Below are positions 15,827 through 24,330 of a stretch of DNA of 51,128 bases, in pieces. Each line of letters opens with the position of its first letter. The stretch's first letter is position 1. Under the pieces are notes generated by a model. That model worked only from the letters and a program-made list of their open reading frames with translations, was not told the DNA's origin and did not search any database. Source of the stretch: an uncultured Porphyromonadaceae bacterium. Its GTDB lineage: Bacteria; Bacteroidota; Bacteroidia; Bacteroidales; Muribaculaceae. The position numbers were made by a program, and so were the translations under genes. The stretch lies in contig CABUPJ010000024.1 in assembly GCA_902493335.1 (NCBI GenBank), positions 1-51,128 on the forward strand, given 5' to 3'.

Positions 15827-18595
15827 TTAGAATCTTACGCCGATGTTGAGGAACGCTCTGACGCCCTGCGCGTAGCTGTAGCGGTTGGGGTAGGCGTTGC
15901 GGTCGTAGGTCGTTTCGTTGAGTCGGCCCTGCTGGTAGGCGTAGGTGACGACATCGCGGTTGTTGAGGACGTTGTAGACGTTGAGGTTGATGTTCATCGA
16001 CACCTTGCGGTTGATGTAGATTAGTTTGCCGATTGACAGGTTGAGGGTGAAGGCGTTTTTGAGTTTGTCCTGGTCGGTGAGTTCTTCGATTTTGGCTTCG
16101 AGCTGCTCGCGGGTGGGAACACCACCGTCCCAGATGTCGGCCGAGGCCAGACCGGGGAACTGTTCGTGATAGCGCGGCGAGAGGTTGACGTAGGCGTCGC
16201 CCTGGAATGTGCCGTTGATGTTGAAGAACCAGTTGCCGGGAGCGGCCCAGTCGATGCCGAGGTTACACTGTGTCTGAGGTGTCGAACCGAGGTAGAAGTT
16301 CTTCAGATAGACAGTCTGTGTGGTGTCGGGATGAAGGCCGTTCTCGAATGTGCGTGTGCCCTGGGGGTTGTTTTTATACTGGTAGCGGGCGTATGTGCCG
16401 GCGAATGTGGCTGTGATCGAGGGTGTGATCTTGTATGCCATGCCGAGCTCGACGCCTTTGTAGACGCGCTTGACGCCGGTGAGCACATAGTTGGTGTAGG
16501 TGCGGTAGTAGTCGTCATAGAAGCCTGTGCGCTCGATGCCGTTGTCGACCTGGGTGTAGAAGCCGGTCAGTGATCCGCGGAAACGGCGGTAGTTCCATGT
16601 ATAGCCGAGGTCGGCCGAGAAGTCGCGTTCGCTCTCGACGTTGGCGGCGACGGTGTTCTTGACGCGCGGAGCGATGAAGACGTTGTCGACCAGCGGCGAG
16701 CGTGTGCCATATTCGACATGGGCGCTGAAGTAGTTGCGACCGTTGAGCTTATAGGTCGCGCCGGCCTTGATGGCGCCGTTGTCGAATTTGAGCATGTCGC
16801 TCTTGCCGAGCGAGTTCTGCGGAGCGCGGCCGTTGCGCATATAGCCTTCGCGCTGGAACTGTGTGTAGCTCATCTTGATGCCGTAGTTGACATCCCAGTG
16901 GGGCAGGGTGATGACATTCTGGAGCCATGCCGTGGCCTGAAGGGCACGGATGTCATAGTTGTAGCCGAATTTGTCGCCTTCCTTGACTCGGCGGTTGGGG
17001 TGGTCGAGGTCATTCTGGAGGTTGTCGGGGGCGATGGCAAACTCGCGGAGGCTGAAGGGGTCGACGTCGATCCAGAATTCGCCGCCCATGAGGTCGCGGA
17101 CGGTCTTGTAGAACGAGGCTTTGGTGTAGTTGAATGTCACGCCGCCCTGGAGGCTCATGCAGTCGTTGATGCGGGTGTTGACATAGCTGTTGAAGATGGC
17201 GTTGACCTGGTTGCTGACGCGGTTCTCCATGATATATGACGAGCCTTTCTTGTCGGCTTCGGGGAGTGTCTCGTTCTGGATGTTGTTGAGGTAGTTCATC
17301 TGATAGAGTTCGTCCCAGTCGATCTGTCGGAATGATTTGTCATGTTTCCAGAGGTCGGTGTACATGTCGAACTGCGCGGGGCTGTCTTTGTAGTATGATG
17401 GCAGGTTGCGGTAGTACGACGGGTCGGGGTTATTGCCCTGATAGTACTGTATGGCCGTGCGGGTGTATCTTACCCAGCGCATTGCGGCCGATGTGTTGAC
17501 CGTGGTGTTGTTTTTCTTGAAGATATAGTTGAGCATCACGGTGGGGTCGAATGTCTCGGTGATGCGCGACGAGCGTTTTTTGCCGTCCTGCCAGCCCCAG
17601 GCGGGGTTGTAGAGATTAGAGCCGGCGAGATCATAGGCTTCCTGATAGGTGGCCTGGGCTGTGGCGCGCTGTGTCGGGCCGCCGAAGGCGGGGAGAGTCA
17701 GCGAGTGGTTGGGGGTGAAGATTTTCTCGACCGAGAGGAAGAGGCCGCCCGAGTTGTAGAATGTGCCTTCGATGACACCTTCGTTGGCATAACGTCCGAT
17801 GCCGCTGACGGTGTATGCCCAGCCGTGTTTGTTGACGCCCGAGGCATATGTGGCCATGGCGCGTAGCATATAGTTGGAGTTTGTGAAGGCGAGGCTGCCG
17901 TTGAAGCCCGGCGCATAGAGGTCGGTGACGGTGTTGTAGTTGGTGCTGCCGCCGATGCTGCCGAAGCCGTAGTTTGCGGCGCCCATGCCTATCGTGGTTG
18001 TCTTGTTTCTGAAGGCGCGGCTTGTCATGCCCAGGAGGCTCGAGAAGTTGAAGCGGCCGCGGATGAGGTCGTTGAAAGGCACGCCGTTGATATAGACTGT
18101 CTGATACTCGCTGTCATAGCCGCGGTAGCGGAAGTACATCGGCGAGAAGTTATATGACGCCGTGCTGTAGTATATGTCGTCGTTGGCGCCTGTGAGGGCA
18201 GCGATGCCCTGGGTGTTGCCTTCCTCGTCTTCGAGGACCGATTCGTCGAAGATCATGTCTTCGTTGTCGCCGTAGAAGTCATCGGCCGAGTCGGGCGTGA
18301 GGGTGATTGTGCCGAGGTCGGTCGAGGGCGCTGTGACGGTGGCGTTGAAGCCGGCGCTCTGATAGCCGTCGCAGGTGACGATAATATAAATATCTCCGGG
18401 CTGTACACCGGTGACGCGGAAGTCGCCGTTGAAGCCTGTGGTCGCCGAGACGCCCCTGTCCTGGAGGGTGACATAGGCTCCGCTGACCGGACTGCCGTTA
18501 GAACCGTCGGTAACGATGCCGACGACGGTGGCAGTTTGTGCCAGTGACGGCAGTGTTGCCGTCAGAAGCAGTAGCAGAAACAGTTTCAGTCTCAT
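15827..18595 (-). CDS. TonB-dependent receptor with carboxypeptidase-like regulatory domain
   Basis: An outer-membrane receptor of 922 residues. A signal peptide (cleavage near SLAQ, residue 20) is followed by a CarboxypepD_reg-like domain (about 22-100), a plug domain (about 120-270, including the NGVPFNDLIRGRFNFSSLLG region) and a beta-barrel that ends in aromatic F922 (NIGVRF). The signature TQEAYDLAGSNLYNPAWGW, or close variants of it, is one I associate with a Bacteroidales receptor group outside the classical SusC family. No SusD-like gene is present; instead two DUF5689 lipoproteins follow in the same operon. Energy-dependent import of an unknown ligand with those lipoproteins as surface partners is inferred. 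Confidence 0.87.
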   Translation of the reverse strand: MRLKLFLLLLLTATLPSLAQTATVVGIVTDGSNGSPVSGAYVTLQDRGVSATTGFNGDFRVTGVQPGDIYIIVTCDGYQSAGFNATVTAPSTDLGTITLTPDSADDFYGDNEDMIFDESVLEDEEGNTQGIAALTGANDDIYYSTASYNFSPMYFRYRGYDSEYQTVYINGVPFNDLIRGRFNFSSLLGMTSRAFRNKTTTIGMGAANYGFGSIGGSTNYNTVTDLYAPGFNGSLAFTNSNYMLRAMATYASGVNKHGWAYTVSGIGRYANEGVIEGTFYNSGGLFLSVEKIFTPNHSLTLPAFGGPTQRATAQATYQEAYDLAGSNLYNPAWGWQDGKKRSSRITETFDPTVMLNYIFKKNNTTVNTSAAMRWVRYTRTAIQYYQGNNPDPSYYRNLPSYYKDSPAQFDMYTDLWKHDKSFRQIDWDELYQMNYLNNIQNETLPEADKKGSSYIMENRVSNQVNAIFNSYVNTRINDCMSLQGGVTFNYTKASFYKTVRDLMGGEFWIDVDPFSLREFAIAPDNLQNDLDHPNRRVKEGDKFGYNYDIRALQATAWLQNVITLPHWDVNYGIKMSYTQFQREGYMRNGRAPQNSLGKSDMLKFDNGAIKAGATYKLNGRNYFSAHVEYGTRSPLVDNVFIAPRVKNTVAANVESERDFSADLGYTWNYRRFRGSLTGFYTQVDNGIERTGFYDDYYRTYTNYVLTGVKRVYKGVELGMAYKITPSITATFAGTYARYQYKNNPQGTRTFENGLHPDTTQTVYLKNFYLGSTPQTQCNLGIDWAAPGNWFFNINGTFQGDAYVNLSPRYHEQFPGLASADIWDGGVPTREQLEAKIEELTDQDKLKNAFTLNLSIGKLIYINRKVSMNINLNVYNVLNNRDVVTYAYQQGRLNETTYDRNAYPNRYSYAQGVRAFLNIGVRF

Positions 18596-18677
18596 AAATT
18601 GTTTAGTGGTTGTATTTATTGTTATGTAAAAAATTGTCAGTTAAACAACTAAAGCATACCTGCGCGACACAAGGCTT

Positions 18678-18700
18678 ACGAAGCGGCCGGTCCGCTCCGT
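18678..18700 (-). promoter_or_regulatory. Hairpin in the 5' leader of the TonB receptor operon
   Basis: The arms ACG-A-AGCGG and CCGCT-C-CGT pair across a 5-nt loop with one A/C mismatch. The hairpin lies within the predicted 130-nt leader, about 50 nt after the likely transcription start and 83 bases before the ATG. The surrounding leader is G+C-rich in an otherwise AT-rich intergenic region, so a structured regulatory RNA is possible. I cannot match it to a known riboswitch. Confidence 0.35.
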
Positions 18701-18732
18701 GGCTTCCGAGGCATAGATAGGCAATTAGCTGT

Positions 18733-18766
18733 CAAATATAGCTAAAATATTCTAATATCAGCCAAA
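18733..18766 (-). promoter_or_regulatory. Putative promoter of the TonB receptor operon
   Basis: TATATTTG (minus strand, 18740-18733) is a good -7 element. TTTG (18766-18763) lies 22 nt upstream, slightly further than the usual 19-21. Predicted transcription starts near 18726, giving a leader of about 130 nt. Confidence 0.45.
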
Positions 18767-18845
18767 ATTTAACAAATTCAATAACCAAAACCACGTTGTA
18801 AGACGCAAGCCGGCCCCGGTCAAAGAATAGAAAAACTCAAAATAA

Positions 18846-19151
18846 TCATTTAGTCGTAGGTAGTTCCCCTTTATTTATAACCCAATGTCCTTCTTTACGA
18901 CCACCTTCACGCGATAGAATTCCAATTTTTTGAAGATAATCCATTTCTCTACGAGCCGTACGATATGTAATTGTCAATATTTCAGCAATATGCGTGATGG
19001 TGGTGTCGGGTGTTTCCCCCAATAGATGAATTATTTTCATTTGGCGAGGAGTCAATTCTTTCTGCCCCTCTTTCTGCCCCTCTTTCTGCCCCCTTTTTGA
19101 GACAGTAAAAATTTCAGCATTGACTATCTTCAGTTCGAGTTTCACCTGCAT
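18846..19151 (-). CDS. Small winged-helix protein, likely C-terminal remnant of an AlbA_2-type ATP-binding protein
   Basis: A protein of 101 residues. Residues 20-32 carry three tandem GQKE units encoded by a 12-bp direct repeat (19068-19103 region, CTTTCTGCCCCT units on the plus strand). Residues 33-95 form a winged helix-turn-helix (LTPRQMKIIHLLGE through YRTARREMDYLQKIGIL and GHWVIN). This KGGQKE-like linker plus winged helix is the usual tail of AlbA_2 (divergent AAA_4) putative transcriptional regulators, whose N-terminal 350 or so residues are absent here. It may be a remnant or a stand-alone DNA-binding protein. No promoter is evident, and the surrounding DNA is AT-rich. Confidence 0.5.
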   Translation of the reverse strand: MQVKLELKIVNAEIFTVSKRGQKEGQKEGQKELTPRQMKIIHLLGETPDTTITHIAEILTITYRTARREMDYLQKIGILSREGGRKEGHWVINKGELPTTK

Positions 19152-19600
19152 CAGTCATATTTTTTTATCTTTTCACTTATCTGTTCATCAGATGAACTAT
19201 ATGATTCTTGGAATTAGCCATCTTCAGCTCAAATTTTATCAAATCTATGGCTAATTGTCTAAAAGCATCGATAAGCGACATAGTTGGTTAAATCGATGTC
19301 TTCCAGACATCTAAATAAACTTAGCACTTTACCGGGCACATCTCGGCCGATGGCCTTGATGTACCCGGTTATGAAACCACGGACGTCCTGTCGGACGTCA
19401 TCATCAGTATACGACAACTTATTGCTTTCAACTAAGAACCAATGCAATACATGCCAAGTCTTGGCTTAACCGCAATGGATTTAGGGTCATGTTATTGAAA
19501 AAAACAAAATAAGGTCGTTTGATTTCTTTGTCAATCCAAAATTTTCTTTGATAAATTAGCTGTAATTGCCTGCTTTACAATGCTAAAACTTTTGGTAAAG
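19152..19600. other. AT-rich stretch without a convincing gene
   Basis: Two short minus-strand frames are present: 62 codons (19447-19259) and an overlapping frame of 34 codons starting near 19282. Neither shows a recognised domain, promoter or signal peptide. The phrases KFELKMANS in the second and VKLELKIVNAE at the start of the winged-helix fragment resemble each other, which hints at a decayed duplication. Base composition is clearly lower in G+C than in the neighbouring operons. I read this as remnant DNA. Confidence 0.35.
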
Positions 19601-19608
19601 AAAAAGCG

Positions 19609-19640
19609 CGGCCCCGCTCCAGTGATGTGGGGCGGGGCCG
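19609..19640 (-). terminator. Terminator of the korAB operon
   Basis: A 9-bp G+C stem CGGCCCCGC/GCGGGGCCG with a 14-nt loop is followed on the minus strand by CGCTTTTTCTTT. It lies 30 bases past the korB stop codon. Confidence 0.75.
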
Positions 19641-19669
19641 GGGTATGGGGTTGGGGAAACGGGGGCGGG

Positions 19670-20683
19670 TTATTCGACTGTCCAGGTTTCGCCGGCGAGA
19701 ATCATCGAGCGGAGGTTGTCGAAGCCTTTTTTGGCGCGGACTTCCTCGACCTGCTTCGAGACGCCTTCGTCGTAGGTGATGGCCTCGACGTCGCGGATGA
19801 TGCCGACGGCGAGGGGCAGGGTGTCGCCGTCCATCATGGCGAGCTGCTGGTGGAGGAAGTTGCTCTGGCAGTGGGCGTCGTGGACGAGGACGTCGTCGAT
19901 GGTGTAGCCGTCTTCACCGATAGTGACGGCTTTGAGCAGGAAGCCGTCCTGGACGAGACCGCGGTTTTTGTCTTTGCCGAAGATCATCTTCTCGCCGTGG
20001 CGCAGGTGGATGGTCTTGTCGGCGCGTACCTCACGGTCGGTGATGGGTGTGTGGATGCCGTTGTTGAAGATGACACAGTTCTGGAGTATCTCGACGACTG
20101 ACGCGCCTTTGTGGCGTGCGGCGGCAACCATTACCTCGACCGAGGTGGCGAGCTCGACATCAATCGAGCGGGCGAAGAAGTTGCCACGGGCGCCGAAGAC
20201 GAGCTCGGCGGGGATGAATGGGTCTTCGGTCGTGCCGTAAGGCGATGATTTAGAGACGAAGCCGCGGGCGCTTGTGGGCGAATACTGGCCTTTGGTGAGG
20301 CCGTAGATCTTGTTGTTGAACAAGAGCATGTTGATGTCGATGTTGCGGCGGACGGCATGGATGAAGTGGTTGCCGCCGATGGCGAGGCCGTCGCCGTCGC
20401 CCGAAATCTGCCAGACGGTCATCTCGGGGTTGGCTACCTTGAAGCCTGTGGCTATGGCTGCCGCACGGCCGTGGATGGTGTGGAAGCCATAGGTGTTCAT
20501 ATAGTAGGGCAGACGCGAGCTGCAGCCGATGCCTGATATGACGGCTGTCTTGTGGGGCGCGACGCCCAGTTCGGCCATGGCCTTGTGGAGGGTGTTGAGT
20601 ATGGCGTGGTCACCGCAGCCCGGACACCAGCGCACAGACTGGTCGTTCTTGTAGTCGGATGCTTTATAGTTGTTCTGTTCCAT
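19670..20683 (-). CDS. korB: 2-oxoglutarate:ferredoxin oxidoreductase, beta subunit
   Basis: The thiamine-diphosphate-binding subunit, 337 residues, of a 2-oxoacid:ferredoxin oxidoreductase. It decarboxylates a 2-oxoacid to the acyl-CoA while reducing ferredoxin. The WCPGCG motif (Cys20, Cys23), GDGD (95-98) and the downstream NN pair (123-124) form the TPP/Mg2+ site. The subunit is encoded 9 bases after korA, so the two are co-translated. 2-Oxoglutarate is the usual substrate of this two-subunit arrangement in Bacteroidetes; other 2-oxoacids cannot be excluded from sequence alone. Confidence 0.9.
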   Translation of the reverse strand: MEQNNYKASDYKNDQSVRWCPGCGDHAILNTLHKAMAELGVAPHKTAVISGIGCSSRLPYYMNTYGFHTIHGRAAAIATGFKVANPEMTVWQISGDGDGLAIGGNHFIHAVRRNIDINMLLFNNKIYGLTKGQYSPTSARGFVSKSSPYGTTEDPFIPAELVFGARGNFFARSIDVELATSVEVMVAAARHKGASVVEILQNCVIFNNGIHTPITDREVRADKTIHLRHGEKMIFGKDKNRGLVQDGFLLKAVTIGEDGYTIDDVLVHDAHCQSNFLHQQLAMMDGDTLPLAVGIIRDVEAITYDEGVSKQVEEVRAKKGFDNLRSMILAGETWTVE

Positions 20684-20692
20684 ATCAGACTC

Positions 20693-22540
20693 TTATTTAT
20701 CCATTAATTTGATGACACCCTCGACCAGTTCGCTCACGAGGAAGGGCTGGCCTTGGATCTTGTTGATACGCTTGATTTCGACGCCGGGGAATTTGGCCTG
20801 GAGATAATCGGCGAACATGCCGGTGTTGAGCTCGGCCACAATCACCCGTTTGTAGCGGCTGATGATCTCGCCGGTGTTGGCCGGCAGCGGGTTGATATAT
20901 CTGAAGTGGGCGAATGCCACGGGACGACCAGCGGCGCAGAGTTCGTCGGCGGCTGTGTGGAGATGGCCGTATGTGCCGCCCCAGCCGATGATGAGTGTGT
21001 CGGCGTCGGGATTGCCGAGCACTTCGAGCGCGGGTATGTCGTTGGCGATATTGGCGATTTTCTGACGGCGTGTCATGACCATCTTCTCGTGGTTGGCGGG
21101 GTCGGTCGAGATTGCGCCGGTGTTGGCGTCTTTCTCGAGGCCGCCGAGTCGGTGGGCACAGCCTTCGGTGCCTGGAACGGCCCAGTAGCGAACGAGTGTT
21201 TCGCTGTCGCGCATGTAGGGACGCCAGCTGCCGTCGCGGAGTTCGGCGGGCACGTCAGGTGTCTTGATCGCGGGATATTCGTCGGCTTCGGGTATGCGCC
21301 ATGCCGACGAGCCGTTGCCGATGAAGGCGTCGCTGAGGAGGATGACAGGGGTCATGTGCTCGACGGCGATGCGGCAGGCTTCGAAGGCCATGGTGAAGCA
21401 GTCGGTGGGCGACGCGGGGGCGACAACAGCCACGGGTGATTCGCCGTTGCGGCCGTAGAGGGCCTGCATCAGGTCGGTCTGTTCGGTTTTTGTGGGCAGG
21501 CCGGTCGAGGGGCCGCCGCGCTGTACGTCGATGACGACGAGGGGCAGCTCGGCGATGACGGCGAGGCCTATGCCTTCGCTCTTGAGCGCCAGACCGGGGC
21601 CCGAGGTCGATGTCACGGCGAGGTTGCCGGCAAACGAGGCGCCGATGGCCGAGCAGACGCCGGCGATTTCGTCTTCCATCTGGCAGGCTTTGACGCCGAG
21701 ATCTTTGCGCTTTGCCAGCTCGTGGAGAATGTCTGTCGCCGGAGTGATGGGATATGAGCCTAAGAAGAGCGGGCGGCCGCATTTCTCAGAGGCCATGATG
21801 AGGCCCCAGGCTGTGGCGGTGTTGCCGTTGATGTCGGTGTAGATGCCCGGACGGGGGTCTTCGGTCTCGATGCGGTAGGTCGATACCGAGGCATGGATAT
21901 TGTGGCCGTAGTTATAACCGGCGTCGAGGACGAGCGAGTTGGCTTCGAAGACGGCGGGTTTTTTGGCGAATTTCTTTGCGAGGTGACGCTTGGCGCTCTC
22001 GACAGGACGGTCGAAGAGCCAGCAGACGAGGCCGAGCGCGAAGATGTTGCGGCATTTGAGGATGCTCTTGTTGTCGAGGCCGCTGTCGGCGAGGGCCGCC
22101 TTTGTCATCGATGTGACGGGCACCTCGACGACCTGAGCTGTGATGTCGAGCTCTTTAAACGGTTCGTCGGTGGTGAAAAGCGCTTTTTTGAGGTCTGCTT
22201 CCTTAAACGAGTCGATGTCGACTATGATTACGCCGCCGGGTTTGAGGAATTTGACATTCTGCTTTAGCGCCGCGGGATTCATGGCTATCAGCACGTCGCA
22301 CTGGTCGCCGGGGGTGTGGACGCCTGTGCCGACGCTCACCTGGAAGCCCGAGACACCGCTGAGCGAGCCCTGCGGGGCGCGTATTTCAGCCGGATAGTCG
22401 GGGAAGGTCGACACTTGGTTGCCAATGCCGGCAGACACGTTTGTAAAGATATTTCCGGCAAGCTGCATGCCGTCTCCCGAGTCTCCCGAGAAGCGGACGA
22501 CGACCTTGTCGAGAACTTTCACATTGGTTTTCTCTAACAT
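20693..22540 (-). CDS. korA: 2-oxoglutarate:ferredoxin oxidoreductase, fused gamma-alpha subunit
   Basis: A protein of 615 residues that joins an N-terminal gamma domain (about 1-200, starting VVRFSGDSGDGMQLAGNIF) to an alpha domain (about 215-600, with GSYPITPATDILHELAK and QMEDEIAGVCSAIGASFAG). The alpha part carries the pyrimidine-binding region of TPP enzymes, including SGPGLALKSEGIGLA and QRGGPSTGLPTKTEQ. It works with KorB. The start at 22540 gives the expected gamma N-terminus. A -7 element (TACCTTTG, minus strand, 22621-22614) lies 74 bases upstream. An insertion sequence sits 173 bases upstream but leaves this element intact. Confidence 0.92.
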   Translation of the reverse strand: MLEKTNVKVLDKVVVRFSGDSGDGMQLAGNIFTNVSAGIGNQVSTFPDYPAEIRAPQGSLSGVSGFQVSVGTGVHTPGDQCDVLIAMNPAALKQNVKFLKPGGVIIVDIDSFKEADLKKALFTTDEPFKELDITAQVVEVPVTSMTKAALADSGLDNKSILKCRNIFALGLVCWLFDRPVESAKRHLAKKFAKKPAVFEANSLVLDAGYNYGHNIHASVSTYRIETEDPRPGIYTDINGNTATAWGLIMASEKCGRPLFLGSYPITPATDILHELAKRKDLGVKACQMEDEIAGVCSAIGASFAGNLAVTSTSGPGLALKSEGIGLAVIAELPLVVIDVQRGGPSTGLPTKTEQTDLMQALYGRNGESPVAVVAPASPTDCFTMAFEACRIAVEHMTPVILLSDAFIGNGSSAWRIPEADEYPAIKTPDVPAELRDGSWRPYMRDSETLVRYWAVPGTEGCAHRLGGLEKDANTGAISTDPANHEKMVMTRRQKIANIANDIPALEVLGNPDADTLIIGWGGTYGHLHTAADELCAAGRPVAFAHFRYINPLPANTGEIISRYKRVIVAELNTGMFADYLQAKFPGVEIKRINKIQGQPFLVSELVEGVIKLMDK

Positions 22541-22704
22541 GATAACTGCTGGTTTGTTATAGTCTTTTAAGGTTACTTAAGAGGTGAAAGCGGTCATTCG
22601 CTCCAACCATCGGCAAAGGTAGTCAATTAATTTGCAATAACACACCAAATTTTCATACTTATTTGATTTTATTTAAATTTTCTCAGAAATCAGGGCAATG
22701 CACG

Positions 22705-22713
22705 ATGCATAAT
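22705..22713. repeat. Left target-site duplication of the insertion sequence
   Basis: ATGCATAAT at 22705-22713 is repeated exactly at 24252-24260. A 10-bp reading with an added G is possible because the boundary base is ambiguous. Confidence 0.75.
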
Positions 22714-24251
22714 CATTAGTGGTGAAACTTAAACTTGTTTAAGAGTATTGAGGACATATTCACAGTCAGTAACGGCGGACATGCCTCCAAAGGGCTGGAT
22801 ATATGTGCCTGCTGTGCCCCATCGTGGCAATGATACTCCATATTTTCTCATGAACTCTGCAGGGTTCCCGCCTGATAAAAGTATCATCTGGGCGACGGTC
22901 ATGGATTCCACTTTATAGTCGAAACGAACTTTGGCTGTACGGAAGCCCAGTCCGCAAGCCTTGCCGTAAATAAGGATCATCATGGCTGCAATCATTGTCA
23001 TGTACATCATGACCTGTAGACCGTTTGCGGAGGTGGACAGGAGATGGGAGAAATCGAGGTTCTGCTTGATAAATTTGAAGAAAACTTCTATCATCCAGCG
23101 TTTTCTATATGCTTCAAGCATCTCGGTTGCGGTGATGTCGTCGACGTCTGTCAGGAGATTGATGATGCTTTGGGTAGTATTGACGACATTTCCTGCGGCA
23201 TCGACAGTGTCTTCGTACAGCGTAGCCTTGACATGGCGGTAAATGCCCGGGTCCGGCACTGCCGAAGCGGAGCTGAAGATACGCACCTCGTCAAACTCGC
23301 TGATGACAATCCTGTGCGTACTGTCGACCGCATACTCTCTTGTATCGCATTCGAGCTTCCCGACCGTCTCGGTCCTGCGGGAATCGGATATCCGCACCAG
23401 AAAGTTTACCTTGTCCTGGAGCTCTCCATTGTGAGTCCCGCCGTCCTGACAGCTCAACGCGCCGAGTGTCTTTGAGCCCGTCAGGCCACGGTCTATTATG
23501 TATAGATTCCTGTGGAGACGGTCATATCTGGCGGCCTTGCGTATGACCCCGGGCAGTGCGTTGTTCTCGGCCTGCCTTGAAGGGTCGTCGTTAAAGCATA
23601 CTCCCAGAACGCTCAGGCCATCAAATACCTCGCTGTATTTGACATGCCTGCGCTGACGCCCGTCCTTGCCCTTGGCGCCGTGGAGAAAGCCCTCGGCGAG
23701 CTTGTTGCAGGTCTCGGCCACAATGGTGGAATCCACCGGGCAAAGATGCAGCTTTCTGAGTTCAACAGGCTGATACAGTGAGGATATCGTATCACGGAAT
23801 TTCTCATAGAGGTCGCGGAAGAATTCGACTTTGATGCTTGCAAGCCGCTTCGTTATGCTGGTGTGGTCGGCGATGACGCGGTTGCTTTTGGGCTGCACGG
23901 GAAACTCGTACATCTTGCCCGTGAGTACCTCACGCGCCACACGCTGACTAATCCTGTTCTCGGTAAGCAGCATGTGGAGGAGCATGTTGAACATCAGACC
24001 GCCCTGAAGGAGTTTGACATGTCTGTCAACATTAGTGCTGACGGCAAATTGCTCGATAACTTCAGAGGGAACGATGTTGAGAATCTCGCTTACATCCTTA
24101 AGTCTGTCAATTAAACCGGCTTTTATTTTAATCTGACTGTCCATATTCACATCTGTTTATAGTTGGTATGAAAAGAACAATCTAAAATACAGTCTGTTTG
24201 AATCCAAGTGTTAATATTTTAACCAAATGATATTTTATTTCACCACTAATG
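22714..24251 (-). mobile_element. Complete IS4-family insertion sequence, 1538 bp
   Basis: The element has perfect 14-bp terminal inverted repeats: CATTAGTGGTGAAA at 22714-22727 and its reverse complement at 24238-24251. It carries one transposase gene filling nearly the whole length. A 9-bp direct duplication (ATGCATAAT) flanks it. The termini starting with CAT and the transposase YREK motif fit the IS4 family. The element appears intact and recently inserted, since the flanking duplication is exact. It landed in ATGCACGATGCATAAT-type repeats between korA and the calcium ATPase gene, disrupting no gene. Confidence 0.9.
22729..24144 (-). CDS. IS4-family DDE transposase
   Basis: A transposase of 471 residues from the ATG at 24144; a GTG two codons earlier is also possible. 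Catalytic residues are visible: Asp138 in CPVDSTIV, Asp218 in YIIDRGL and Glu353 within the IS4 signature Y346-x2-R349-x3-E353-x6-K360 (AYRKRWMIEVFFKFIK). An N-terminal DUF4372-like region precedes the catalytic domain. The stop codon overlaps the inner edge of the left inverted repeat. No frameshift or internal stop is seen, so it is probably active. It is read in the same direction as korA and could contribute read-through transcription toward it. Confidence 0.92.
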   Translation of the reverse strand: MDSQIKIKAGLIDRLKDVSEILNIVPSEVIEQFAVSTNVDRHVKLLQGGLMFNMLLHMLLTENRISQRVAREVLTGKMYEFPVQPKSNRVIADHTSITKRLASIKVEFFRDLYEKFRDTISSLYQPVELRKLHLCPVDSTIVAETCNKLAEGFLHGAKGKDGRQRRHVKYSEVFDGLSVLGVCFNDDPSRQAENNALPGVIRKAARYDRLHRNLYIIDRGLTGSKTLGALSCQDGGTHNGELQDKVNFLVRISDSRRTETVGKLECDTREYAVDSTHRIVISEFDEVRIFSSASAVPDPGIYRHVKATLYEDTVDAAGNVVNTTQSIINLLTDVDDITATEMLEAYRKRWMIEVFFKFIKQNLDFSHLLSTSANGLQVMMYMTMIAAMMILIYGKACGLGFRTAKVRFDYKVESMTVAQMILLSGGNPAEFMRKYGVSLPRWGTAGTYIQPFGGMSAVTDCEYVLNTLKQV

Positions 24252-24300
24252 ATGCATAATGCACGATGCACAATCATGAACATAAGGACAGAAGGACAAA
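24252..24300. repeat. Right target-site duplication and flanking repeats
   Basis: The right copy of ATGCATAAT (24252-24260) continues into ATGCACGATGCACAATC and then AACATAAGGACAGAAG (24279-24294). The latter 16-mer is the exact copy of 277-292. The insertion sequence therefore sits between two kinds of interspersed repeat. Confidence 0.6.
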
Positions 24301-24330
24301 AGAAACAGAATATATTAAGACCGCCGGACC

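Noticed and set aside
19259..19447. 62-codon minus-strand frame in AT-rich DNA
   Set aside because: No recognisable domain, promoter or conserved context; treated as remnant DNA.
22714..22730. Alternative insertion-sequence boundary giving a 5-bp GCATA duplication
   Set aside because: The 9-bp ATGCATAAT reading leaves symmetrical 14-bp ends starting with CAT, which fits the IS4 family better.
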